The position numbers were made by a program, and so were the translations under genes. 64,000 bases of DNA, from NCBI RefSeq assembly GCF_006715785.1, contig NZ_VFNX01000001.1, positions 434,001 to 498,000 of the forward strand. Direction: 5' to 3'. The notes beneath the pieces are model-generated. The model made no database searches. It had not been told where the DNA came from and saw nothing but the letters and a program-made list of their open reading frames with translations. This stretch comes from Streptomyces puniciscabiei. Its GTDB lineage: Bacteria; Actinomycetota; Actinomycetes; Streptomycetales; Streptomycetaceae. The number at the start of each line of letters is the position of its first letter. Positions within the stretch are counted from its first letter, which is position 1. Below are positions 45,731-53,594 of this stretch, piece after piece.

Positions 45731-45780
45731 TCCTTACAGATCTCTGACGTCGGCGGCAGTCCTTACGGATCTCTGACGTC
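45731..45780. promoter_or_regulatory. Tandem 21-bp direct repeats between divergent operons
   Basis: 45731-45751 and 45760-45780 share TCCTTAC-A/G-GATCTCTGACGTC with one mismatch, 29 bases apart. An inverted GTAAGG lies upstream at about 45715. Tandem direct repeats are the usual target of OmpR-type regulators, one of which starts at 45814. Confidence 0.65.
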
Positions 45781-45813
45781 CGCCACCACTCCCCCTGACA
45801 GCCGCGGGGCGGT

Positions 45814-46557
45814 GTGAGACTCGATACCGTGAAACGCGTACTCGTCGTGGACGACGACCCGACCGTCTCCGAGGTCGTCGCCGGATACCTGACCCGGGCG
45901 GGCTTCGACGTCGATGTGGCCGCCGACGGTCCCTCCGCCGTGGCCAGGGCCACCGCGCAGCCGCCGGAACTGGTGGTGCTGGACCTGATGCTGCCCGGCA
46001 TGGACGGGCTGGAGGTCTGCCGCCGAATCCGCGAGACCGGCCCGCTGCCCGTGATCATGCTGACGGCGCGGGGTGACGAGGAGGACCGCATCCTCGGCCT
46101 GGAGGTCGGGGCCGACGACTATGTCACCAAGCCTTTCAGCCCGAGGGAGCTGGTCCTGCGGGTGCAGTCGGTGCTGCGCCGTGCGGGAGCGCTGGCGGCG
46201 GTGCGGAGCGCACCGTCCGTACCGCGCCTGACCGGACTACGGGCCGGACCGCTCGCTCTGGACGCCACGGCTCGCCGAGCCACCCGCAGTGGTCGGGAAC
46301 TTGCTCTGACCATCAGGGAGTTCGATCTGCTGGAGTTCTTCCTGCGCAATCCCGGGCGGGCCACCAGCCGGGAGGAACTGATGCGTCGCGTGTGGGGCTG
46401 GGAGTTCGGTGACCTGTCCACCGTCACCGTCCATGTACGGCGGCTGCGCGAGAAGATCGAGGACGACCCGGCCCGCCCGCGGCTGATCAACACCGTGTGG
46501 GGCGTCGGCTACCGCTTCGATGTACCTGAGGCGAACGGGGCGGACGATGCTGCGTGA
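45814..46557 (+). CDS. OmpR-family response regulator
   Basis: 247 residues. Receiver at about 6-120: acidic pocket VVDDDPTVSE, phosphorylation site LVVLDLMLPGMDGLEV, lysine in DDYVTKPFSPREL. Winged helix at about 145-240: LTIREFDLLEFFLRNPGRAT, VTVHVRRLREKIEDDPARPR, LINTVWGVGYRF. GTG 45814 or GTG 45829 (VKRVLVVDDD) may start it. The kinase gene overlaps its end by 11 bases. Confidence 0.94.
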   Translation: MRLDTVKRVLVVDDDPTVSEVVAGYLTRAGFDVDVAADGPSAVARATAQPPELVVLDLMLPGMDGLEVCRRIRETGPLPVIMLTARGDEEDRILGLEVGADDYVTKPFSPRELVLRVQSVLRRAGALAAVRSAPSVPRLTGLRAGPLALDATARRATRSGRELALTIREFDLLEFFLRNPGRATSREELMRRVWGWEFGDLSTVTVHVRRLREKIEDDPARPRLINTVWGVGYRFDVPEANGADDAA

Positions 46558-47659
46558 CACCTTCCTGATCGCCCTGTACGCGGCGATCGGCGCGGGCGCC
46601 GCCGGACTGCTCGGTGTGGCCGCCCTGAGGCTGCTGCGCAACCGCTCGGTCGCGCTGTCGCTGGCCGTGGTCACCGCCGTCGCCGTGGCGGCGATGCTCG
46701 CCGGGACAATGCTCGTGTCGTGGGCGATGCTGCTGTCGGATCACGACCTGTGGGTCGTCACCATGGTGTGCTCCATAGCGGCGATCGTCTCCCTCGCGGT
46801 GGCGCTCGTCCTCGGCCACAGCGTCGTCAAGGGCAGCCAGGCCCTCACCGAGGCCACCCGCGTCCTGGGTGACGAGGGCCGCTTCACCCCGCCAAGCATC
46901 GCTCCCACGGCTGAACTGGCCCAACTGGTCCGGCAGTTGGACGCGACCAGTGCGAAGCTGGCCGCCTCGAGGGAGCGCGAGCGGGCCCTGGAGGAGTCCC
47001 GGCGGGAGCTTGTCGCCTGGATCTCCCACGACCTGCGCACCCCGCTCGCCGGGCTGCAGGCGATGACCGAGGCGCTTGAGGACGGCATGGTCGCCGATCC
47101 CAGCGTCTACCACGCCCGGATCCGCACGGAGGTCGAGCGGCTCAGCGAGATGGTCGGCGACCTGTTCGAACTCTCCCGCATCCAGGCCGGCGTGCTCGCC
47201 CTGAACACGGCCCGCATGTCGGTCTACGACCTCGTCGGCGACGCGATCGCGGGCGCCGACGCCCTCGCCAGGGAACACGGCGTGCGGATCATCGGCGACG
47301 GAGTCGAACCGGTGCCGATCGAGGTCGACGGCCGCGAGATGTCCCGCGTCCTGGCCAACCTCCTCGTCAACGCCATCCACCGCACGCCCACCGACGGAAC
47401 GGTCGCCGTCTCCGCCCGGGAGGAGGGCGGCAGCGTCGTCGTCTCGGTGACCGACGGCTGCGGCGGCATCCCGTCCGAGGACCTGCCCCGCGTCTTCGAC
47501 CCCGGCTGGCGCGGCACCGACGCCCGCACCCCGCCCGCCGGTGCGGGCCTGGGACTGGCCATCGTGCGGGGCATCGTCGAGGCCCACAGCGGCCGGGCCG
47601 CCGTCCACAACGTGCCCGGCGGCTGCCGCTTCGAGGTCCGCCTGCCGACAGCCGCCTGA
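46547..47659 (+). CDS. Sensor histidine kinase
   Basis: 370 residues from ATG 46547. Helices LIALYAAIGAGAAGLLGVAA, SVALSLAVVTAVAVAAMLAG and MVCSIAAIVSLAVALVLGHS anchor it; a HAMP-like linker follows. The phospho-acceptor is in VAWISHDLRTPLAGLQAMTE; N box NLLVNAIHRTPTDG; G1 DGCGGIPSEDLP; G2 GAGLGLAIVRGIVEAHSG. It has almost no extracellular sensor loop, so it may sense the membrane itself. Pairs with the upstream regulator. Confidence 0.94.
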   Translation: MLRDTFLIALYAAIGAGAAGLLGVAALRLLRNRSVALSLAVVTAVAVAAMLAGTMLVSWAMLLSDHDLWVVTMVCSIAAIVSLAVALVLGHSVVKGSQALTEATRVLGDEGRFTPPSIAPTAELAQLVRQLDATSAKLAASRERERALEESRRELVAWISHDLRTPLAGLQAMTEALEDGMVADPSVYHARIRTEVERLSEMVGDLFELSRIQAGVLALNTARMSVYDLVGDAIAGADALAREHGVRIIGDGVEPVPIEVDGREMSRVLANLLVNAIHRTPTDGTVAVSAREEGGSVVVSVTDGCGGIPSEDLPRVFDPGWRGTDARTPPAGAGLGLAIVRGIVEAHSGRAAVHNVPGGCRFEVRLPTAA

Positions 47660-47685
47660 GTGCATTTCCCGGTCCGGAGAAGGGC

Positions 47686-47708
47686 CGTCCCTGTGGAGTA
47701 CAGGGACG
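47686..47708. terminator. Hairpin between convergent genes
   Basis: CGTCCCTGT (47686-47694), loop GGAGT, ACAGGGACG (47700-47708): a perfect 9-bp stem, 26 bases after the kinase stop and before the end of the epimerase. Confidence 0.65.
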
Positions 47709-47735
47709 CCCCCCCGAGTTGTCACCGGGGAAGGC

Positions 47736-48788
47736 TCAGCCTGACCGCAGCGCAGCCTTCGCGAACTCCGCCATTCCCTCGGCGAAGTCCACCACCGGTT
47801 TCCAGCCCAGCTCGTCGCAGAGCCTGCGCGAGGAAGCGGTGATGTGACGGACGTCGCCGAGCCGGTACTCCCCGGTGACGACGGGTGCGTCGCCGCCGTG
47901 TGCCGCGGCCAGCGCGGCGGCCATCTCCCCCACCGTGTGCGGCTCGCCGCTGCCGACGTTGTACGCCCGCAAGCCGCCCTCCGGCAGAGCGGGCAGCCCG
48001 TCCATGGCCGTGAGGTTGGCCCCCGCGACGTCCCGCACGTGCACGAAGTCCCGCCGCTGACCGCCGTCCTCGAACACACGTGGCACCTCACCGCGCGCGA
48101 GCGCGGACCGGAACAAAGAGGCGACTCCCGCGTACGGGGTGTCCCGCGGCATACCCGGCCCGTACACGTTGTGGTACCGGAGCGCCGCCACCCGTCCACC
48201 GGTGGCCCGCGCCCACGACGCGGCCAGGTGCTCCTGCGCGAGCTTGGTGGCCGCGTAGACGTTGCGCGGATCGGTCGGCGCCTCCTCCCCCACCAGCCCG
48301 GCGGACAAGGGCTCATCACAGTGTGGGCACGGTGGTTCGAAACGGCCCGCGTCCAGCTCGGCGATCCGTCGCGGCCCCGGCCGTACGACGCCGTGCTGGG
48401 CACACTCGTAGCGGCCCTCGCCGTACACCACCATGGAACTCGCCAGCACGAGTCGGCGCACCCCGGCCGCAGCCATGCCTGCCAGCAGTACGGCCGTGCC
48501 GAGGTCGTTGCAGCCGACGTAGGCGGGCGCGTCCGCGAAGTCCTTGCCGAGCCCGACCATCGCCGCCTGATGGCAGACTGCGTCCACGCCCCGCAGAGCG
48601 TCCACCACCGCCCCCCTGTCGCGAACATCCGCGTGGCGCCAGTCGACACCATCGGGGACGGGCGGCGGCGTACGGTGGGCGGCGGGCAGGAGCGCGTCGA
48701 GCACACGTACCTCGTGCCCGGCACTGGTGAAAGCGCTGACGATTTGCGAACCGATGAAGCCCGCACCTCCGGTGACCAGGATCAACAT
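47736..48788 (-). CDS. NAD-dependent nucleotide-sugar epimerase/dehydratase
   Basis: 350 residues, an extended SDR. NAD motif LVTGGAGFIGSQIVSAFTSA; catalytic serine region VLASSMVVYGEGRY; YxxxK as YAATKLAQEHLAASW. Between serine and tyrosine is a cysteine-rich insert (CAQHG ... PPCPHCDEPL) that could bind zinc, as in proteins annotated dTDP-L-rhamnose 4-epimerase. It probably makes a nucleotide sugar for the nearby glycosyltransferases. Convergent with the kinase. Confidence 0.92.
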   Translation of the reverse strand: MLILVTGGAGFIGSQIVSAFTSAGHEVRVLDALLPAAHRTPPPVPDGVDWRHADVRDRGAVVDALRGVDAVCHQAAMVGLGKDFADAPAYVGCNDLGTAVLLAGMAAAGVRRLVLASSMVVYGEGRYECAQHGVVRPGPRRIAELDAGRFEPPCPHCDEPLSAGLVGEEAPTDPRNVYAATKLAQEHLAASWARATGGRVAALRYHNVYGPGMPRDTPYAGVASLFRSALARGEVPRVFEDGGQRRDFVHVRDVAGANLTAMDGLPALPEGGLRAYNVGSGEPHTVGEMAAALAAAHGGDAPVVTGEYRLGDVRHITASSRRLCDELGWKPVVDFAEGMAEFAKAALRSG

Positions 48789-48840
48789 GCTCCGACGCTA
48801 AGCCTGACCGCGCGTCTGCGGATGCCGGAACGGGGATCCG

Positions 48841-49434
48841 TCAGGGGTTCGTAAGCCTTCCGGACCGGCCGGACGCCGCCACACTCAGCAGACCGAAGCC
48901 CGCGGCGAAAGCGAGCATGGTGAACACGCCGCGGGGCCAGAAGATGTGACTGTCGAGAAACGACCAGCACGCCCCCAGCACCACCACGGCCCCGGGCAGC
49001 ACCCGGACGCCGTGGCGCCGCAGCAGTACCGCGCCGGCGGCGAGCGCGGCGACCGTCAGCCCGTACACCCCTGCCCGTCCCAACTCGTCACCGGTCGAGA
49101 ACAGCCACCCCACCGCCCCATGCACCCCATGTACCGCCACCGTCCCGGCAGAGATACCGGCCACCGCGTCCAGCCCCGAGTAGTACGCCGCGTAACCAAG
49201 ACACCCGGCCCAGGCCACCAAGGTGAGTGCGCCGTCGACGTCACGCCCCGGTCTGCCCCACAGCGGCACCAGCAGGCCGAGCGCCAGCAGCGGAAAGGCG
49301 GGCAGCAGGGCGACATGCAGCCCCGCCCAGTGAGCGGCCGTCGACGCGGTGAGATGCCGCGGGTGGACCAGGCCCGCCACAGCCAGAAACAGGGGCGGAG
49401 CCGTTACGAGGACCACCGTACGAAGAGTGCGCAT
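48841..49434 (-). CDS. Integral membrane protein
   Basis: 197 residues from ATG 49434 (MRTLRTVVLVTAPPLFLAVA). About six helices, including LPAFPLLALGLLVPLWGRPG, LVAWAGCLGYAAYYSGLDAV, GAVVVLGACWSFLDSHIFWP, FTMLAFAAGFGLLSVAAS. Histidines in HPRHL, HWAGLHVALL and SHIFWPRG might bind haem, but I do not recognise the family. It is downstream of the second molybdo-cytochrome operon, 76 bases away. Confidence 0.8.
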   Translation of the reverse strand: MRTLRTVVLVTAPPLFLAVAGLVHPRHLTASTAAHWAGLHVALLPAFPLLALGLLVPLWGRPGRDVDGALTLVAWAGCLGYAAYYSGLDAVAGISAGTVAVHGVHGAVGWLFSTGDELGRAGVYGLTVAALAAGAVLLRRHGVRVLPGAVVVLGACWSFLDSHIFWPRGVFTMLAFAAGFGLLSVAASGRSGRLTNP

Positions 49435-49510
49435 GGCGCCACCGTAGGAATGACCTACGCCAGGCGGGGCCCGTGCCGGCGATGCGTAAGACACCCGTAA
49501 GACGCCGCCG

Positions 49511-49924
49511 TCACGAAGGTGGACGCCGTCGGCTGCGTCGGACCTCCTTCGCCACCACCAGCAGAGCCGTGAACGTGGCCACGGCCACCAGGATCAGCAG
49601 CCAGTTGCGCGGATAGTCGAGCGGCAGCACCGTCGAGTTGGCCCGGGGCCCCGGTCGCAGCAGCACCGGCAACGCCACCGCGGTAAGGGCACCCCCTACG
49701 AGCAGCGCCCCGCGGATGGGCCCCCGCACCCCGCCAGGGACCAGCACCAGCCCGACGAGCAGCACCAGCGGCGCGACCAGCGCGTCGTGCAACACCACCG
49801 CCCCGCCGAGCCACTCCAGCACACCCATCAGGTCCTGCTGCCTGTCCAACAGCAAGGACGCGCCGACACCCATCAGCGCCAGCCCGGCGGCACCGGCCAG
49901 CAGTCGCAGCACTTTGACCCTCAT
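49511..49924 (-). CDS. Membrane protein of the second molybdo-cytochrome operon
   Basis: 137 residues from ATG 49924. Helices LRLLAGAAGLALMGVGASLL, LGGAVVLHDALVAPLVLLVG, ALLVGGALTAVALPVLLRPG, WLLILVAVATFTALLVVAKE. VVLHDALVAPL matches ILHDLILLPL in the protein at 31979, so both belong to one family. It overlaps the molybdo-cytochrome gene by four bases. Confidence 0.85.
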   Translation of the reverse strand: MRVKVLRLLAGAAGLALMGVGASLLLDRQQDLMGVLEWLGGAVVLHDALVAPLVLLVGLVLVPGGVRGPIRGALLVGGALTAVALPVLLRPGPRANSTVLPLDYPRNWLLILVAVATFTALLVVAKEVRRSRRRPPS

Positions 49925-51057
49925 GACAACACCTCCAGTCGGCCGACCCACTTGGTCTGCAGTACGCCCGGACGGTTCGGAGCGATCAGGCGCACCGGGT
50001 AACCGTGGTCGGGCGACAGTTCCTCACCGTTCAGCCGCAGTGCGAGCAGGGTCAGCGGGTCCCGGGCGTGCTCGTGACCCATCTCGGAGACCCGGTAACC
50101 GCCCCGGGTCTGCAACGACACCACCCGTACCCGCGCGTGGACCGGGGCTCCCACCCGCTCCAGCAGGTCCACGACGCGCACGCCTGTCCAGTGCGCCGAC
50201 TTGCTCCAGCCCTCCACGCAGGCGATCGGCAGCTCGACCTCGTGCTGGGGCAGTGCGCGCAGCTCGTCCAACGTCAGCGTGCAGGGCCGCGGTCCGGCGA
50301 TGGTCAGGCGGTAGCGCTCGGCATGGATCAGGCCGACCCCGGCCGCGGCAGCAGTCCGGTTGACCGGCAGGCCCTCGGAACCATGGTCAGGGTGGCGGGG
50401 TGCGAGGAGGGTCAGGCCCTTCAGCGGGGTGAAGGACTGCCCCACCGTGGTCACAGTGACGGCGCCGACCGCCGCTGCCACCGCGGCGAGCAGCGAGCGC
50501 CGATCCGGGGCGTCCTCGGCGGGCAGGGACAGCGTGCCCGCCGAGCGACGGCTCCAGTGTGCCGCGATCTCAGGTGCCTTGACCGCGATGTGCAGCACCA
50601 GCGCTCCTATCAGCAGCCAGGCCACGGCGTAGTGCACCTCCACGAAGGAGAAGGGCCACGGGTACCACTGCGCGGTGTTCAGCAGGCCGGTCGCCAGCTC
50701 GAAGAGGGCGGCTGCGACCAGGAAGGCCACCGACACCCGTTCCAAGGCGTGCCGCACCGAGCGCACCGGGGGCCACTCGAACAGGCGGGTATACACCGTC
50801 CACAACTTGGCGAGCAGCAAGGGAATCGCCGCGATACCGGACGCGACGTGGAGCCCCTGCGTGAACCGGTAGCCCCACACCGGACGGCTGGGCAGCTCGC
50901 CCGCGAGCCATCCCGGCGGGTGCTGCATGAAGTGACTGATCAAACCGGTGCAGAAGCACACCGCGAACGCCAGGCCGAGCCACCGCCCGATCGAGGTCGC
51001 CGTGCGGGCATCGTGCAGTCGGCCCTTGAACACGGGCGGAAAGAAGCGCGATCTCAT
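49921..51057 (-). CDS. Membrane cytochrome b fused to molybdopterin oxidoreductase
   Basis: 378 residues from ATG 51057. Four helices with haem-type histidines (GLISHFMQHPPGWLAGELPS, GLHVASGIAAIPLLLAKLWT, VAFLVAAALFELATGLLNTA, AVAWLLIGALVLHIAVKAPE), then PDRRSLLAAVAAAVGAVTVT as a Tat-like fifth helix, then the sulfite-oxidase fold with VELPIACVEGWSKSAHWTGV. Paralogue of the protein at 30543 but without the long disordered N-terminus. Likely passes quinol electrons to an outward-facing molybdenum site. Confidence 0.9.
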   Translation of the reverse strand: MRSRFFPPVFKGRLHDARTATSIGRWLGLAFAVCFCTGLISHFMQHPPGWLAGELPSRPVWGYRFTQGLHVASGIAAIPLLLAKLWTVYTRLFEWPPVRSVRHALERVSVAFLVAAALFELATGLLNTAQWYPWPFSFVEVHYAVAWLLIGALVLHIAVKAPEIAAHWSRRSAGTLSLPAEDAPDRRSLLAAVAAAVGAVTVTTVGQSFTPLKGLTLLAPRHPDHGSEGLPVNRTAAAAGVGLIHAERYRLTIAGPRPCTLTLDELRALPQHEVELPIACVEGWSKSAHWTGVRVVDLLERVGAPVHARVRVVSLQTRGGYRVSEMGHEHARDPLTLLALRLNGEELSPDHGYPVRLIAPNRPGVLQTKWVGRLEVLS

Positions 51058-51668
51058 GCCTTCCATCCCACCGGGAGGAAGGTCGCCATGGAACGTCCGA
51101 CCGCCTTACGGAACTGGGACGTCTCCCGGCCACAGGGCACGCCCAACATCCGCGACACTCCGCCCGGCGCCGTCCTGACCACCCGTGTGACAGGCACGTG
51201 GCGGAAGCTGGGAACCTGTCCGGCGTCCGCGCTTCGCAACACAGCCGACACGCCGTCCAGCACCTCGAAGCCTCCACACGGGCCTTCCAGGAACACCTCC
51301 TGCGAGGCGGTCGAGCCGGTGCACAGCCTTGCCTGAGCAGGACAGCCACAGCGTGAGGACGCACACGCGTCGCTGCCCGGCCAACGCCGGCCACGTGGCC
51401 GCGAAGTCGACCTCCGACTCCTCACCCGCAGCTTTCGACCGAGGGAGCGTGCCCTCCAGGGACCGCCGGGCCGCCGTGGCCTCCGCCCCAACGGCCGTCC
51501 CTCCCGCAGCGGTCCTGACAGCCCGGAACAGGTCAGTGCGTACCCAACTCGACGAACTGCCGACTCCAACGGCGGGCACCTGCGCTGGGCGGCCGAATTC
51601 CTTTCGAGAGCATGACGTTTCCCGATGCCGTGATCTCGAACTGTGCCGGCGCGGCTAGCGTGCTGGGC
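51058..51668. other. Gene-free interval
   Basis: About 610 bases between the start of the molybdo-cytochrome gene and the MTA phosphorylase. Open frames exist on both strands, but none has recognisable motifs or a good RBS. Confidence 0.5.
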
Positions 51669-52460
51669 ATGACGAACGCGGAGATCGGTGTCATCGGCGG
51701 GTCCGGCTTCTACTCCTTCCTCGACGAGGTGACCGAGGTCCAGGTCGACACCCCGTACGGAGCACCCAGCGACTCCCTCTTCCTCGGCGTGATCGCCGGC
51801 CGACAGGTCGCCTTCCTCCCCCGCCACGGACGCGGCCACCATCTGCCCCCGCACCGCATCAACTACCGTGCCAACCTGTGGGCGCTGCGCTCCGTCGGCG
51901 TACGTCAGGTTCTCGGCCCGTGCGCAGTGGGCGGACTGCGCCCGGAGTACGGGCCGGGCACACTGCTGATCCCCGACCAGCTGGTGGACCGCACGAAGAC
52001 CCGGGTGCAGACGTACTTCGACGGGCTGCCGCTCCCGGACGGCACCGTGCCGAACGTGGTGCACGTGTCCCTGGCCGACCCGTACTGCCCCGCCGGACGG
52101 GCGGTCGCGCTCAAGGCCGCGTGCGGACGGGACTGGATGCCGGTGGACGGCGGCGCCCTGGTCGTCGTCGAAGGGCCACGGTTCTCCACCCGCGCAGAAT
52201 CGCTGTGGCACCGGGCGCAGGGCTGGTCCGTGGTGGGCATGACCGGTCATCCCGAAGCTGCGCTCGCCCGTGAACTGGAGTTGTGCTACACGTCGTTGAC
52301 TCTGGTCACGGACCTCGACGCGGGGGCGGAGACCGGGGAGGGCGTCTCGCACGACGAGGTGCTGAAGGTCTTCGCGGCGAATGTGGACCGGTTGCGGGGC
52401 GTGCTGTTCGACGCGTGGCCGCGCTGCCCACCATCGAGGAACGGGATTGCCTGTGCGTGA
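51669..52460 (+). CDS. mtnP: S-methyl-5'-thioadenosine phosphorylase-like, altered C-terminus
   Basis: 263 residues from ATG 51669. Phosphate site IGVIGGSGFYSFLDEVTEVQ and FLPRHGRGHHLPPHRINYRA; base site VVVEGPRFSTRAESLWHRAQ, then MTGHPEAALARELELCYTSL and VTDLDAGAETGEGVSHDEVL. The family cleaves MTA (or a purine nucleoside) with phosphate. A one-base loss near 52420 turns the native end (AALPTIEERDCLCVNALGG, present in the next frame) into WPRCPPSRNGIACA. IS110 debris begins right after. It may still be active, since only the tail changes. Confidence 0.85.
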   Translation: MTNAEIGVIGGSGFYSFLDEVTEVQVDTPYGAPSDSLFLGVIAGRQVAFLPRHGRGHHLPPHRINYRANLWALRSVGVRQVLGPCAVGGLRPEYGPGTLLIPDQLVDRTKTRVQTYFDGLPLPDGTVPNVVHVSLADPYCPAGRAVALKAACGRDWMPVDGGALVVVEGPRFSTRAESLWHRAQGWSVVGMTGHPEAALARELELCYTSLTLVTDLDAGAETGEGVSHDEVLKVFAANVDRLRGVLFDAWPRCPPSRNGIACA

Positions 52461-52479
52461 ACGCGCTCGGCGGAATGAA

Positions 52480-52760
52480 CTCAGTTCGGTGTCGATCGGG
52501 CCGGTTCACCTCATGCACCTGAACGTACTGGGCGAGGAGGTAGTGGGACAGGCTCGCTCCGAAGGTGCCGGTGCCTTCCACCCCGGCACGGCGCAACCGT
52601 ATCCAGTTTGGCGGGCGCAGACGTCAGCAGCCGGCGGCCGTCGCCGGAGAGGATTCGGTGCCCATGAGCTTCCCCAGCCGGGGGGCCGGGGCGGCGACGT
52701 GAACCTCGCCGTGCGTGGTCACGCCCAGGTCGACCTCACCCCGATTGGTCAGATCCGTGC
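52480..52760 (-). mobile_element. IS110-type transposase N-terminal remnant
   Basis: On the minus strand one frame reads TTHGEVHVAAPAPRLGKLMG and another RRAGVEGTGTFGASLSHYLL, AQYVQVHEVNRPDR. These are the first 70 or so residues of an IS110 transposase related to the copy at 24039, with frameshifts. It abuts the 3' end of the phosphorylase gene. Confidence 0.75.
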
Positions 52761-52986
52761 TCCAGGAGGTGCTGCACTCTCTGACGGAAAGTGCGAGTGC
52801 AATCGCAAAGTAGGCGCACCTCGAAAACGTTACAGGGACACGGGCCGCATGAGGCGCCGACCGCATCGTGTCCGACAGCGCAGCCGATCTCATGACGAAG
52901 CCGCGCCGGAGCTCTCCGGTGCGGCCTCGTCGTCCCACGGCTCCGCGCAAGCCCCCAGGCGGGGCCCCGCCGTATCACTGACGCCC

Positions 52987-53500
52987 CTATAACGCGGGGG
53001 CGCGGGAAACCGGTCTGACCAGGTTGAAGACCTCTCTGGCGGCATACCGTTTGAGGCATCGGATGATCTCGCGTCGGGTCTTGCCCTCCTGGGTGCGGCG
53101 TACGTAGTACGCCTGGGTGCGCGGGTCGTGGCGCAGGCGGGTGAAGACGATGCTGTGCAGGGCGGCGTTGGCCTGCCGGTCGCCGCCGTGGTTGAGCCGG
53201 CGCGTGCTCCGCCGGCCGGAGGAGTACTCGATGGGGCTGACTCCGCAAAGGGCAGCAAAGGACGCCTCGGTGTTCAGTCGCTCGGGGTTGTCTCCCATGG
53301 TGATCAGGAGAGACAGGCCCGCGCCGAAGGTACCGGTGCCCTCCACACCGGCCCGGCGCACCGTCCCCCGCTTGCGGGCCCACACGAGCGGCCGACGGTA
53401 GCCAACGGCCGTCGCCGGAAGGACTCTGTGCTCAGGACCTTCCCCAGCAGGGAGACCACGGCGGCGACGTGGACCTCGCCGTGCGTGTCTACGCCCAGGA
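52987..53500 (-). mobile_element. IS110 transposase copy with internal deletion
   Basis: WARKRGTVRRAGVEGTGTFG runs directly into AGLSLLITMGDNPERLNTEA. Compared with the copy at 24039, about 180 residues between FGAGL and LLITM are missing. The C-terminal domain (LCGVSPIEYSSGRRSTRRLN, YAAREVFNLVRPVSRAPAL) is intact and nearly identical to the other copy, in the same orientation. The N-terminal part above 53385 is frameshifted. Confidence 0.85.
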
Positions 53501-53594
53501 CGATCTCAGGAGTCCGACCTCACCGTAGGACAGCACCCACATGGTGTTCTCTGTCTATCCGGCTTGCAGCCACGTCAGCCGGCTCCGGGCGTGA

